Source of the DNA: Streptomyces sp. NBC_01478
GTDB lineage: Bacteria > Actinomycetota > Actinomycetes > Streptomycetales > Streptomycetaceae
Assembly (NCBI RefSeq): GCF_036227225.1
Contig: NZ_CP109444.1
Span: forward strand, 9,839,501-9,903,500
Direction of reading: 5' to 3'
Length of the DNA stretch: 64,000 bases
Part shown: piece after piece, positions 33,001 through 45,148 of the stretch
How the letters are laid out: every line of letters begins with the position of its first letter
Position numbering within the stretch: position 1 is the stretch's first letter
Translations under genes and position numbers: made by a program
The notes under the pieces: generated by a model
The model's database searches: none
Seen by the model: the letters and a program-made list of their open reading frames with translations, nothing else
What the model was told of the DNA's origin: nothing

Positions 33001-33013
33001 CTAAGCGCTTGCT
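33001..33013. promoter_or_regulatory. Palindromic operator candidate upstream of fatty-acid oxidation operon
   Basis: CTAAGCGCTTGCT contains the perfect octamer AAGCGCTT and resembles TetR-type operators found upstream of acyl-CoA catabolic genes in actinomycetes, such as the KstR2-like pattern with CAAG and CTTG half-sites. It lies 78 bp upstream of the CoA-transferase ATG. TTGAGT at 33029-33034 could be part of a -35. Assignment to a regulator is inference. Confidence 0.4.
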
Positions 33014-33091
33014 CGTCCAGGTCTTGTATTGAGTGGAACACGTTCTTAACATCATCGGTGTTACATCAGTTGTGTCATAGCTGGGGGCTGG

Positions 33092-34261
33092 ATGACAGCG
33101 GCGACGACGCCCGGGCACGGCCCGCTCTGTGGCGTGCGCGTGATCGAGCTGGCCGGGATCGGCCCCGGCCCCTTCGCGGCCATGCTCCTCGCCGACCTGG
33201 GCGCCGACGTCGTCCGCGTCGACCGGCCCGGCGGCCCCGCGCTCGGGGTCGGCCCGGAGCACGACGTCACCAACCGCAACAAGCGCTCGGTCCTCGTCGA
33301 CCTGAAGGCGCCCGACGGCCCCGCGCGCGTGCTCGACCTGGTGGAGCGCGCCGACATCCTGATCGAGGGCAACCGCCCGGGCGTCACCGAGCGCCTCGGC
33401 GTCGGCCCCGAGGCCTGCCACGCCCGTAACCCCCGGCTCGTCTACGGCCGCATGACCGGCTGGGGCCAGGACGGCCCCCTCGCCCAGCGCGCCGGGCACG
33501 ACATCGCGTACATCGCGCTGACCGGGACCCTCGGCATGATCGGCAGCCCGGGGGAGCCGCCACCCGCCCCCGCCAACCTGCTCGGCGACTACGCGGGCGG
33601 CTCGCTCTACCTCGTCGTCGGCGTCCTCGCCGCGCTGCACCACGCGCGCGTGACCGGCACCGGCCAGGTCGTCGACGCCGCCATCGTCGACGGCACCGCC
33701 CACCTCTCCGCGATGATCCACGGCATGCTGGCGGCCGGCAGTTGGCAGGACCGGCGCGCCGCCAACCTCCTCGACGGCGGCTGCCCGTACTACGGCACCT
33801 ACGAGACCGCCGACGGCAAGCACATGGCGGTGGGCGCCCTGGAGCCGCAGTTCTACGACGAGTTCGTGCGCCTGCTCGGCCTCGCGGACTTCGCCGACGC
33901 CCGCCGGGACTGGACCCGTTGGGGCGAGCTGCGCGAGGCGGTCGCGGCCCGCTTCCGCAGCCGTACGAGAGACGAGTGGACCGCCGTCTTCGCGGGCACG
34001 GACGCGTGCGTGGCGCCCGTGCTGTCGCTGCGCGAGGCCCCGAAGCATCCGCACCTCGCCGCACGCGGCACCTTCACCGACCACGGCGGGATCACCCAGC
34101 CCGCCCCCGCACCCCGGTTCTCCGGGACCCCCACCTCGGTGCGCGGCGGGCCCGCCCTGCCCGGCGCGGACACGTCCGACGTGGCCCGGGACTGGGAGGT
34201 CCCCGCACTTCTCGACGCCGTCGAGGACCCTCAGCGAGGAAACCCCTCGGCGAGTCTTTGA
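33092..34261 (+). CDS. CaiB/BaiF-family CoA-transferase (alpha-methylacyl-CoA racemase-like)
   Basis: This family III CoA-transferase (389 residues) has the N-terminal GVRVIELAGIGPGPFAAMLL, the NRNKRSVLVDLKAP loop, GRMTGWGQDGPLAQRAGHD, containing the His-Asp pair of racemase members, and DGGCPYYGTYETADGKHMAV. This set is typical of alpha-methylacyl-CoA racemases, which convert 2R to 2S methyl-branched acyl-CoAs so that beta-oxidation can proceed. That role fits the thiolase and FadB genes that follow directly, 24 bp away. Confidence 0.9.
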   Translation: MTAATTPGHGPLCGVRVIELAGIGPGPFAAMLLADLGADVVRVDRPGGPALGVGPEHDVTNRNKRSVLVDLKAPDGPARVLDLVERADILIEGNRPGVTERLGVGPEACHARNPRLVYGRMTGWGQDGPLAQRAGHDIAYIALTGTLGMIGSPGEPPPAPANLLGDYAGGSLYLVVGVLAALHHARVTGTGQVVDAAIVDGTAHLSAMIHGMLAAGSWQDRRAANLLDGGCPYYGTYETADGKHMAVGALEPQFYDEFVRLLGLADFADARRDWTRWGELREAVAARFRSRTRDEWTAVFAGTDACVAPVLSLREAPKHPHLAARGTFTDHGGITQPAPAPRFSGTPTSVRGGPALPGADTSDVARDWEVPALLDAVEDPQRGNPSASL

Positions 34262-34285
34262 CCACCCTCATCGAAAGGCTTGGCA

Positions 34286-35500
<1,215 letters not shown>

Positions 35501-35539
35501 CACCCCAGCGGCAGCAGAGACTTCTACGGAGAACCCCTC

Positions 35540-37717
35540 ATGACCGAGAGCACCACCATCCGCTGGGAACAGGACGACACCGGTGTCGTCACCCTCGTCC
35601 TCGACGACCCGAACCAGTCCGCGAACACCATGAACGCGGCGTTCCGCGACTCCCTCGCGGCGATCACCGACCGCCTGGAGGCCGAGCAGGAGTCCGTCCG
35701 CGGCATCATCGTCACCTCCGCCAAGAAGACCTTCTTCGCGGGCGGCGACCTGCGCGACCTGATCCGCGTCACGCCTGACACCGCCCAGGAGTTGCTCGAC
35801 GGCGGCCTCGCCATCAAGCGGAACCTGCGCCGCATCGAGACCCTCGGCAAGCCGGTCGTCGCCGCGCTCAACGGCGCTGCCCTGGGCGGCGGTTACGAAC
35901 TCGCCCTCGCCTGCCACCACCGCATCGCCCTCGACGCCCCCGGCTCGAAGATCGGCTGCCCGGAGGTCACCCTCGGCCTGCTCCCCGGAGGCGGCGGAGT
36001 CGTCCGTACGGTACGGCTGCTGGGGATCACCGACGCCCTGCTGAAGGTACTGCTCCAGGGCACCCAGTACAGCCCGCAGCGCGCCCTCGACAACGGCCTG
36101 ATCCATGAAGTGGCCGCCACGCCCGACGAGTTGATCGCCAAGGCCCGCGCCTTCATCGACGCCAACCCGCAGTCGCAGCAGCCCTGGGACAAGCCCGGCT
36201 ACCGCATCCCGGGGGGCACCCCGGCCAACCCCAAGTTCGCGGCCAACCTGCCCGCCTTCCCCGCCAGCCTGCGCAAGCAGACCAACGGCGCCCCCTACCC
36301 GGCCCCGCGCAACATCCTCGCCGCGGCCGTCGAGGGCGCCCAGGTCGACTTCGAGACCGCGCAGGTCATCGAGGCCCGCTACTTCGTGGAGTTGGCGGCA
36401 GGGCAGACCTCGAAGAACATGATCCAGGCGTTCTTCTTCGACCTCCAGGCCGTCAACTCCGGCGCCAACCGCCCCAAGGGCATCGAGTCCCGCCCGGTCC
36501 GCAAGGTCGCCGTCCTCGGCGCCGGGATGATGGGCGCCGGCATCGCCTACTCGTGCGCCCGCGCGGGCATCGACGTCGTCCTGAAGGACGTGACGGCGGA
36601 GGCGGCGGCCAAGGGCAAGGCCTACTCCGAGAAGCTCTGCGCCAAGGCCGTCTCCCGCGGTCGTACGACCCAGGAGAAGGCGGACGCGCTGCTCGCCCGC
36701 ATCACCCCCACCGCCGACCCGCAGCAACTCGCAGGCTGCGACGCGGTGATCGAGGCCGTCTTCGAGGACACCTCGCTCAAGCACAAGGTGTTCCAGGAGA
36801 TCCAGCACATCGTCGAGCCCGACGCGCTGCTCTGCTCCAACACCTCCACGCTCCCCATCACCGCCCTCGCCGAGGGCGTGGAGCGACAGGTCGACTTCAT
36901 CGGGCTGCACTTCTTCTCGCCGGTCGACAAGATGCCCCTCGTCGAGATCATCAAGGGCGAGCGCACCGGCGACGAGGCCCTCGCCCGCGCCTTCGACCTG
37001 GTCCGGCAGATCAAGAAGACGCCGATCGTCGTCAACGACTCGCGCGGCTTCTTCACTTCACGTGTGATCGGCCAGTTCATCAACGAGGGTGTCGCGATGG
37101 TCGGCGAGGGCATCGAGCCCGCGTCCATCGAGCAGGCCGCGGCGCAGGCGGGTTACCCGGCCAAGGTCCTTTCCCTGATGGACGAGTTGACGCTCACCCT
37201 CCCGCGCAAGATCCGCAACGAGTCCAAGCGGGCCGTGGAGGAAGCGGGCGGCACCTGGCCCGCTCACCCCGCCGAGGCCGTCATCGACCGCATGGTCGAC
37301 GAATTCGGCCGCACCGGGCGCAGCGGCGGCGCGGGCTTCTACGACTACGGCGACGACGGCAAGCGCGCCGGTCTGTGGCCGGGCCTGCGCGAGCACTTCA
37401 CCCGCGAGGGCGCCGAGATCCCCTTCGAAGACATGCAGGAACGCATGCTGTTCTCCGAGGCGCTCGACACGGTCAAGCTCCTGGAGGAGGGCGTGTTGAC
37501 GTCCGTCGCGGACGCCAACATCGGGTCCATCTTCGGGATCGGGTTCCCCGGTTGGACCGGCGGTGTCCTCCAGTACATCAACGGCTACGAGGGCGGTCTG
37601 CCCGGCTTCGTGGCACGCGCGCGTGCGCTCGCCGAGCGCTACGGGGAGCGGTTCGCGCCGCCCGCGCTGCTCGTGGAGAAGGCCGAGAAGGGGGAGCCGT
37701 TCAGCGACGCGCGCTGA
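35540..37717 (+). CDS. fadB: Fatty-acid oxidation complex alpha subunit (hydratase/3-hydroxyacyl-CoA dehydrogenase)
   Basis: A 725-residue bifunctional enzyme. The N-terminal crotonase domain (about 1-200) has SAKKTFFAGGDLRDL and ALNGAALGGGYELALACHHR with the oxyanion-hole glycines. The C-terminal hydroxyacyl-CoA dehydrogenase has VAVLGAGMMGAGIAYSCARA (about 325) and GLHFFSPVDKMPLVEIIKG. It hydrates enoyl-CoA and oxidises the product, passing it to the upstream thiolase. ACGGAG precedes the ATG by 8 nt. The symbol reflects function, not proven orthology. Confidence 0.93.
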   Translation: MTESTTIRWEQDDTGVVTLVLDDPNQSANTMNAAFRDSLAAITDRLEAEQESVRGIIVTSAKKTFFAGGDLRDLIRVTPDTAQELLDGGLAIKRNLRRIETLGKPVVAALNGAALGGGYELALACHHRIALDAPGSKIGCPEVTLGLLPGGGGVVRTVRLLGITDALLKVLLQGTQYSPQRALDNGLIHEVAATPDELIAKARAFIDANPQSQQPWDKPGYRIPGGTPANPKFAANLPAFPASLRKQTNGAPYPAPRNILAAAVEGAQVDFETAQVIEARYFVELAAGQTSKNMIQAFFFDLQAVNSGANRPKGIESRPVRKVAVLGAGMMGAGIAYSCARAGIDVVLKDVTAEAAAKGKAYSEKLCAKAVSRGRTTQEKADALLARITPTADPQQLAGCDAVIEAVFEDTSLKHKVFQEIQHIVEPDALLCSNTSTLPITALAEGVERQVDFIGLHFFSPVDKMPLVEIIKGERTGDEALARAFDLVRQIKKTPIVVNDSRGFFTSRVIGQFINEGVAMVGEGIEPASIEQAAAQAGYPAKVLSLMDELTLTLPRKIRNESKRAVEEAGGTWPAHPAEAVIDRMVDEFGRTGRSGGAGFYDYGDDGKRAGLWPGLREHFTREGAEIPFEDMQERMLFSEALDTVKLLEEGVLTSVADANIGSIFGIGFPGWTGGVLQYINGYEGGLPGFVARARALAERYGERFAPPALLVEKAEKGEPFSDAR

Positions 37718-37752
37718 CGTATCGCTGAGCGACACGCTGCCCTTGCCCTCGT

Positions 37753-37803
37753 GGGGACGGGACCCCGACGCTGACCGGCGAACCGGTCACCGGTCCCGTC
37801 CCC
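37753..37803 (+). terminator. Nested perfect hairpins between fadB and decarboxylase gene
   Basis: An outer 12-bp perfect stem, GGGGACGGGACC (37753-37764) with GGTCCCGTCCCC (37792-37803), encloses an inner perfect 7-bp hairpin TGACCGG-CGAA-CCGGTCA (37772-37789). It is probably the terminator of the fatty-acid operon. It ends exactly where the GAGGAG ribosome-binding site of the next gene begins, so it could also control that gene if transcription continues. Confidence 0.7.
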
Positions 37804-37814
37804 GAGGAGCCCCC

Positions 37815-39446
37815 ATGGGTCACCGCCCCGCCCTCGCCTTCCTCGACATCCTGCGCGGCGAGGGCGTGGACCGGATCTTCGGCAACCCCGGCACCACCGA
37901 ACTCCCGTTCCTCGCCGCCCTGTCGGAGACCGAGGACGCCCCCGAGTACGTGCTCGGTGTCCACGAGGGCGCCGTCGTCTCCATGGCCGACGGCTACGCG
38001 CGCGGCACCGGCCGCCCCGCGTTCGTCAGCCTGCACATCGCCGCCGGACTCGCCAACGGCCTCATCGGCCTCCTCAACGCCCGCCGTTCACGCACCCCGC
38101 TCGTCGTCACGGCCGGCCAGCAGGACCGCCGCCACCTCCAGCAGGACCCCATGCTCTCGGGCGACCTGCTCGGCCTCGCCCGGCCCGCGGTGAAGGCCAC
38201 GTACGACATCCAGCACGCCCGCGACCTGCCCCTCGCCCTGCGCCGCGCCTTCGCCCAGTCCCAACGGCCGCCCGCCGGACCGGTGTTCCTGTCCCTGCCC
38301 ATGGACCTGTTCGCCGAGGACACCGAGGTAGAGGTGCCCGCCCGCACCGCACCGCCCCGGCCGGGTCCCGCCGCCGGGCTCGACCGGGCCGCCGTGCTGC
38401 TCGGCGGTGCCGCCCGGCCCGTGATCGTCGCCGGGGACGGGGTGGGCCGCGAGGACGCGGTGGCCGCGCTCGTCCGTACGGCCGAGGCCTGCGGGGCGAC
38501 CGTCCACCACCAGCCGATGGCCGACTGCCTCAACTTCCCTGCCACCCACCCCCTTTACGCCGGGATGCTGCCACCCCGCCACGACGCGATCCGGACCGCC
38601 CTCGCGTCGTACGACACCGTCCTGATCGTCGGAGCCCACGCCTTCACCCCCCACCACTACAGCCCCGGGCCCGCGCTGCCGCCCGGCATCACCGTCGTCC
38701 AACTCGACTCGGACGGCGACGAGATCGGCCGCAACTTCCCCGCCGACGCGGGGCTGGTGGGCGCGCTCGCACCCTCGCTGCAGCGGCTGGCCGAGCTGCT
38801 GCGCGAACAGGTCCCCGACCACACCGCGAAGGCCCGTGTCCTGCGCGCCGGCGAACGGCACACCGCCGAACGGGCGCGCGCCGAGTCCGCGGCCCGCGCC
38901 GCCTACTCGACGGCGCCCCTCGCCCCCTGGGCCGCCGCACACGCGGTGGCGCACGGCCTGCCGACGGACGCCGTGGTGGTCGAAGAGGCCATCACCGTCG
39001 GCCTGTTGCTCCGTCGGCTGTTACGACTCGACCGGCCCGGCAGCTACACCCACACCGTCGGCGGCGGCCTCGGCTGGGGCATCGGCGCCGCCGTCGGCCG
39101 CTCGCTCGCCGAGCCCGGGCGGCCGGTTGTGTCGGTCCTCGGGGACGGCTGTGCGCTCTTCGGACTCCAGGGGCTGTGGAGTGCGGCGCGGCAGCAGGTC
39201 CCGGTGCTGTTCGTGGTGATGGGCAACGGGAGTTACCGCACGCTCCAGGACACGTTCGAGGCGATGGGCGGCAACGGGCGTTGCCCCGGCACCGAGTTGG
39301 GCACCCTGGACTTCACACAGGCCGCACGCTTCTTCGGCGTCGACGCGGTACGGGCCGACAGCGCTGATCACCTGCATGAACTGGTTGCCGGGGCCGACGA
39401 GTTGACGCGGCCGATGCTCGTGGACGTACCGGTGCGTAGCTCGTAG
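37815..39446 (+). CDS. mdlC: Thiamine-diphosphate-dependent decarboxylase (benzoylformate decarboxylase type)
   Basis: This 543-residue ThDP enzyme has the N-terminal PYR domain with conserved Glu in LGVHEGAVVSMADGYARGTG, the middle Rossmann-like domain, and the PP domain with the GDG...N cofactor motif (GDGCALFGLQGLWSAARQQV, then VVMGNGSY). The start FGNPGTTELPFL is typical of benzoylformate decarboxylases, which convert benzoylformate to benzaldehyde and CO2. Other 2-oxoacids remain possible. ATG 37815 follows GAGGAG. The IclR-type gene just downstream probably regulates it. Confidence 0.82.
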   Translation: MGHRPALAFLDILRGEGVDRIFGNPGTTELPFLAALSETEDAPEYVLGVHEGAVVSMADGYARGTGRPAFVSLHIAAGLANGLIGLLNARRSRTPLVVTAGQQDRRHLQQDPMLSGDLLGLARPAVKATYDIQHARDLPLALRRAFAQSQRPPAGPVFLSLPMDLFAEDTEVEVPARTAPPRPGPAAGLDRAAVLLGGAARPVIVAGDGVGREDAVAALVRTAEACGATVHHQPMADCLNFPATHPLYAGMLPPRHDAIRTALASYDTVLIVGAHAFTPHHYSPGPALPPGITVVQLDSDGDEIGRNFPADAGLVGALAPSLQRLAELLREQVPDHTAKARVLRAGERHTAERARAESAARAAYSTAPLAPWAAAHAVAHGLPTDAVVVEEAITVGLLLRRLLRLDRPGSYTHTVGGGLGWGIGAAVGRSLAEPGRPVVSVLGDGCALFGLQGLWSAARQQVPVLFVVMGNGSYRTLQDTFEAMGGNGRCPGTELGTLDFTQAARFFGVDAVRADSADHLHELVAGADELTRPMLVDVPVRSS

Positions 39447-39526
39447 AGATACCGCTTCGATTGCGGTCGTGACTCACCCGCACCCACACCTTGTCACCCG
39501 TGCGGGACAGCGACGACCATCGGTCC

Positions 39527-40267
39527 ATGACGGACGGGCCGCTTCCGAAGTCGGTACTCGCACGCGGGGTGTTGCTGCTCCGCGCCTGCGGCGACGCCGA
39601 GACGGCGCTCTCCCTCGCCGAACTGGCCCTGCGCACCGGGCTCCCCAAACCGACGGCACACCGGCTGATCGGCGAACTGGTCCGCCTCGGCCTGGTGGAC
39701 CGCACGCCCGAAGGCAGTTACCGCATCGGGCTCGCCCTCTTCGTCATCGGTCAATCCTCGCCGTCCGTACGGGAGTTGCGGGACGTGGCACTGCCCTACC
39801 TGGGCGATCTGCACGAGGCGACCCACGAGAACGTGCACTTGGCCGTCCCGGACGGCACCGACACCCTCTTCCTGGAGAAGATCACCGGCCGCCGCGCCAC
39901 CCCGATCGTCTCCCGCACCGGCGGCCGCCTGCCCGCCCACTGCACCGCCACCGGCAAGGTCTTCCTCGCCCAGGACCCCCGCCCGCCCCGCCGCACCCTG
40001 CCCCGCCTCACCCCGCGCACCCTGGTCCTCCCCGGCCAACTCGCCCGCGACCTCGCCCTCACCCGGGCCCGCGGCTACGGCGTCAACCTGGAGGAGGCCG
40101 AGATCGGCATCTCCGCGGTCGCGGCCCCCGTCTACGCCCCCGACCGCGGCCCCCGCCCCATCGCCGCGATCTCCGTCACCGGCGGCACGCGTCACCTGGA
40201 CGTGGACCGCATCGGGGCCCGACTGTGCGCGGCGGCCCGGGCGATCACGCGGACGCTGTCGGTCTGA
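39527..40267 (+). CDS. IclR-family transcriptional regulator
   Basis: This 246-residue protein has an N-terminal winged helix-turn-helix (SLAELALRTGLPKPTAHRLI, about residues 30-49) and a C-terminal IclR effector domain (ENVHLAVPDGTDTLFLEKIT, PAHCTATGKVFLAQ, GVNLEEAEIGISAVAAPVYA). IclR proteins bind small aromatic or organic acids. It starts 80 bp after the decarboxylase and in the same direction, so it may control aromatic 2-oxoacid use. ATG 39527 was chosen over an upstream start at 39491. Confidence 0.9.
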   Translation: MTDGPLPKSVLARGVLLLRACGDAETALSLAELALRTGLPKPTAHRLIGELVRLGLVDRTPEGSYRIGLALFVIGQSSPSVRELRDVALPYLGDLHEATHENVHLAVPDGTDTLFLEKITGRRATPIVSRTGGRLPAHCTATGKVFLAQDPRPPRRTLPRLTPRTLVLPGQLARDLALTRARGYGVNLEEAEIGISAVAAPVYAPDRGPRPIAAISVTGGTRHLDVDRIGARLCAAARAITRTLSV

Positions 40268-40322
40268 CGGGGGTGGGGCGGGGATTCCGGGCGGCGGCTC
40301 ATCGGACGGCGGCGGAGGTGCT

Positions 40323-40447
40323 TTCGCGGACGCCGGTGGCGTTGGTGGGGCTGTGCTGCGGGTCGGTTGTCGTCGGTGCGCAGCGGTAATGGATGACTTC
40401 GCGGACGCCCACGGCACTGGTCGGGCTCCGCTCCGGGGCGGACGCGC
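40323..40447. repeat. Imperfect direct repeat, about 45 bp, 75 bp apart
   Basis: TTCGCGGACGCC at 40323-40334 recurs at 40398-40409, and the next 35 or so bases also align imperfectly (TGGTGGGGCT and TGGTCGGGCT). The repeats lie in the gap between the convergent IclR and ABC-ATPase genes (40268-40514), which holds no gene. On the minus strand they read as repeated SPTxAxGVRE peptides, but without a credible start. Confidence 0.5.
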
Positions 40448-40514
40448 CAGCTTGCCCTCGCGCCCGCAGAGCCTCGGCCATGGACCGGTCCAGCCGGTGA
40501 ACCTCGCGTCCCCG

Positions 40515-42104
<1,590 letters not shown>

Positions 42105-42105
42105 G

Positions 42106-43173
42106 TCAGCGCGCGTTCTTCAGCGGCTTCAGGTTGCCCGCCTCGTCGCCGAGCAACTTGTCGATCGTCGGCTTGTACCAGTCGTAGGCGGCCTGCGCCG
42201 ACTTCTGCCGGGCGATGATCTCGTCGATGTTGGAGGAGTCCACGACCCCGCCGGGCGACAGGAACCAACCGTCCGGCAGCTTGCCCTTCTTGTCGCGTAC
42301 GGCCTCGATCAGCATCGCCGTGGACAGATAGCCCTTCAGGAAGTGCTGCGGATCGATGGTGACGAAGTTGGAGCCGTCCTTCACCGCGTCCAGCGTCTTC
42401 GGGTCGACGTCGAAGCCGGCCGTGAGCCACTTGCCGTGCTCGGCTTTCTTGATCTTCGCGAGGTTGTAGCTGTCCGCGTCACCGACGCCGAGGAAGGCGA
42501 GCGCGTCCGGGTGCGCGTTCACCTGCGCCGACCAGGAGCTGTAGTTCTGGCCCGGGTCGCTGTACGTCTGGAAGGGGCCGAGGATCTTGACGCCGGGCGC
42601 GTCCTTCTTGAACGTGTCGGCGATGCCCTGCGCGCGGTTGTCGAGCACCGGCGTCCCCGGGTTGGGCACACCGATCACGACCTGTCCCTTCGGGTTGTCG
42701 CCGAGCCGCTTCAGCGCCTCCTTCGCCATCAGCGCGCCGAGCGCGTAATTGTCGTTCCCCACATAGAAGTTCACCTTGCTGCCGTCGGTGGGGGAGGTGT
42801 CCAGGGCGACGATCGGGATGCCCTGGTCGACGGCGCGTGCGGCGGGCCGGGTGAAGATCGGCGGGTCGAGGTTCTCCAGGACGATGCCGTCCTTGGCGAC
42901 GGCGGTGAGGTTCTGGAACAACTGCACCTCGGCGGGCCCGTCCGTGTTGGGCGGTCCTACGGCCTTGAAGTCGACTCCGCCCGCGTGGCTCGCGGCGCTC
43001 TGCGCGCCCAGCACCATCTCGTGGGCGAAGTTCAGGGAGATGTTGGCGACCGAGATTCCCATCTTCAGCCTGCCGTTGCTCCCGCCGGAGCCTCCGCCGC
43101 TGCCGCAGCCTGCGGTGGCCAGCAGGACCAGGGCGCCGAGCGCCGCGGACCAGGTACGTGAACGGGCGTGCAT
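42106..43173 (-). CDS. Sugar ABC transporter substrate-binding lipoprotein
   Basis: This 355-residue type I periplasmic-binding protein has a lipoprotein signal peptide ending in LATAGC (Cys at about residue 23) and a Gly/Ser linker. The ribose-binding fold follows, with AVDQGIPIVALDTSPTDGSK, LDNRAQGIADTFKKDAPGVK and TIDPQHFLKGYLSTAMLIEA. It delivers the substrate to the adjacent permease. ATG 43173 is preceded by GGAGGC. Sugar or sugar-alcohol specificity is not deducible. Confidence 0.9.
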   Translation of the reverse strand: MHARSRTWSAALGALVLLATAGCGSGGGSGGSNGRLKMGISVANISLNFAHEMVLGAQSAASHAGGVDFKAVGPPNTDGPAEVQLFQNLTAVAKDGIVLENLDPPIFTRPAARAVDQGIPIVALDTSPTDGSKVNFYVGNDNYALGALMAKEALKRLGDNPKGQVVIGVPNPGTPVLDNRAQGIADTFKKDAPGVKILGPFQTYSDPGQNYSSWSAQVNAHPDALAFLGVGDADSYNLAKIKKAEHGKWLTAGFDVDPKTLDAVKDGSNFVTIDPQHFLKGYLSTAMLIEAVRDKKGKLPDGWFLSPGGVVDSSNIDEIIARQKSAQAAYDWYKPTIDKLLGDEAGNLKPLKNAR

Positions 43174-43240
43174 CACGGCCTCCAAAAGGCTGGACCACAG
43201 GGGGACTTGGAGCGGAGCGGGACGTGGACCACGGGGGACG

Positions 43241-44287
43241 TCACTTGCGGCGGCGTCCGGTGCGGCGCAGCGCGCTGTCGGCCGCGACGGCGACGAGGAT
43301 CACCCCGCCGGTCGCGAACGACGTCCAGTTGATGGGTACTTCGAAGAACACCAGGCCGGAGGCGACGACCGACAGGATCATCGCCCCGGCCACCGCGCCG
43401 ACCACCGAACCGCGGCCCCCGGCCAGCGGAGTGCCGCCGATGATGCACGCGGCGATCGCCTGCAACTCGTAGCCCTGGCCCAGAGTCGGATCTCCGGCGC
43501 CGTAGAAGGCGAGCGCGAGCGTGGCGGCGCACGCCGTGGTCAGGCCGGAGAGGGCCAGTGCCTGGACGCGGGTGCGGACGACCGGGATGCCGCTGAACGC
43601 GGCGGCGTCGGGGTTGGACCCGATCGCCCGCACCCGGGCCCCGAAGCGCGTCCGGGACAGCACGACCGCCAGCACGACGATCACGGCGAGCAGCACCCAC
43701 AGCGCGAACGGCACCCCGCCCGGATCACCGCCCGCGAACGTGAAGAACGAGTCGTCCAGCGGGAGATCGGTGATCTGTTTGCCGTCGGCGAGGGCCAGCC
43801 CCACTCCCCGGAAGAGCATCAGCGTGCCCAGCGTGACGATGAACGACGGCAGCGCCAGCAGCGTCGTCACCAGTGCGTTGAACACGCCCAGCGCGATCCC
43901 GGTGACCAGCATCACCGGCACCGCCAGCCAGGGCGGAGTGCCGTCCCGGATCAGCAGCGCCCCGACGACCAGGCACATCGCGTAGGTCCCGCCCACCGAC
44001 AGATCGACTTCGCGCATCGACAGCGCGAAGACCATGCCGCACGCCATCAGCGAGATGTAGACGGAGTTGTGGGCGGTGGAGAGGAGATTGTTCGTGCCCA
44101 GGAAGTCCGGGTAGGGGATGCCGATCCCGGCGATCAGCAACCCCAGCACGAGCAGCACACCGAACTCGTCCCGGACCCAGCGGCGCGGAACGGGCTTCAA
44201 CCGGCCCTGCCCGCCGCCCTGTTCGCGGGCGCGCTCGGCGTCGTCCGCATCGTCCGCGTCGTCCACGGCACGCTCGGTCTCGGTCAT
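43241..44287 (-). CDS. Sugar ABC transporter permease (RbsC type)
   Basis: This 348-residue permease has an acidic cytoplasmic N-terminus (AVDDADDADDAERAREQGGG) followed by 8-10 transmembrane segments. It carries the CUT2-class motifs MREVDLSVGGTYAM, LPSFIVTLGTLMLFRGVGLA, FGARVRAIGSNPDAAAFSGI and IIGGTPLAGGRGSVVGAV. It is the first gene of the permease/binding-protein/ATPase operon. Only one permease gene is present, so it likely works as a homodimer. It is divergent from the SDR gene. Confidence 0.9.
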   Translation of the reverse strand: MTETERAVDDADDADDAERAREQGGGQGRLKPVPRRWVRDEFGVLLVLGLLIAGIGIPYPDFLGTNNLLSTAHNSVYISLMACGMVFALSMREVDLSVGGTYAMCLVVGALLIRDGTPPWLAVPVMLVTGIALGVFNALVTTLLALPSFIVTLGTLMLFRGVGLALADGKQITDLPLDDSFFTFAGGDPGGVPFALWVLLAVIVVLAVVLSRTRFGARVRAIGSNPDAAAFSGIPVVRTRVQALALSGLTTACAATLALAFYGAGDPTLGQGYELQAIAACIIGGTPLAGGRGSVVGAVAGAMILSVVASGLVFFEVPINWTSFATGGVILVAVAADSALRRTGRRRK

Positions 44288-44422
44288 CGGGCACGGCTCC
44301 CGTACGACTGGTGCTGGGGTCGTCACGCAGCGTGGGGCCAGCGGGCGTGCGCGGCAACCAGGGCGTTTCAGCGAGTGGAATGTGCTCTTGCCGGACGCCT
44401 GACGGGTCATCACACTCGCCCC

Positions 44423-45148
44423 ATGGAGACGCGGACCGCCCTGGTGACCGGAGCGGCACAGGGCCTGGGGCAGGAGTTCGCCGTCGCGCTCGCCGGGCAC
44501 GGCTACCGGGTCGCCGGACTCGACCTCGTCGCGCAGCCGGAGACCGCCGAAAGGGTCCCGGACTACCTGGAGTTGATCGGTGACGTCACCGACGAAGCCC
44601 AGATCCAGGGGGCGTTGGAACGGGTCGTCGACCAATTCGGCACCCTGCACGTCCTGGTCAACAACGCGGGCGTCTACCCGGCCCGCCCCTTCGAGGAGAC
44701 CACGCCCGAGGAATGGCGCCGGATCATGCGCGTCAATCTGGAGGCGCCGTTCCTGCTGACCCGCGCGGTCCTGCCGTATCTGAAGGCCGCCGGCCGGGGC
44801 CGTATCGTCAACATCGTCTCGGCGGCCGTCCTCACCGCGCCGCCCACGATGGTCCCGTACGTCGCCTCGAAGATGGGCCTGATCGGCTTCACGCGCTCGC
44901 TCGCGGCGGCGCTCGGGCCGTACGACATCACCGTCAACGCGATCGCGCCCAGCATGGTCCGCACCGCGACGGCGGAGCGGACGGTCGGCGCGGACGGCGG
45001 CTTCGCGCACGTCCGTGACCAGCAGGTGGTGCCGCGGACGCAGCAGCCGTCCGATCTGGTCTCGACGCTGCTGTACGTGGTCGACGAGGGCAGCGGCTTC
45101 CTCACCGGGCAGACGCTCAACGTGTCAGGAGGATCGGCCTACTTGTGA
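44423..45148 (+). CDS. Short-chain dehydrogenase/reductase
   Basis: A 241-residue classical SDR with the cofactor motif TGAAQGLGQ (9-17), NNAG, the catalytic Ser in NIVSAAVL and YxxxK in YVASKMGLIGFTRSLA. It is divergent from the sugar transporter operon, with 135 bp between, so it may oxidise the imported sugar or polyol. That link is inferred from position. Its 3' end overlaps the convergent MerR gene by 24 bp. Confidence 0.9.
   Translation: METRTALVTGAAQGLGQEFAVALAGHGYRVAGLDLVAQPETAERVPDYLELIGDVTDEAQIQGALERVVDQFGTLHVLVNNAGVYPARPFEETTPEEWRRIMRVNLEAPFLLTRAVLPYLKAAGRGRIVNIVSAAVLTAPPTMVPYVASKMGLIGFTRSLAAALGPYDITVNAIAPSMVRTATAERTVGADGGFAHVRDQQVVPRTQQPSDLVSTLLYVVDEGSGFLTGQTLNVSGGSAYL

Noticed and set aside
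33001..33013. Definite KstR2 site
   Set aside because: Only part of the pattern matches and no cholesterol genes are near, so it is kept only as a TetR-type candidate.
42776..44422. Very long plus-strand open frame running into the SDR gene
   Set aside because: It is antisense to the ABC transporter genes and its residues are low-complexity Arg/Ala/Gly; only the part from 44423 has family motifs.
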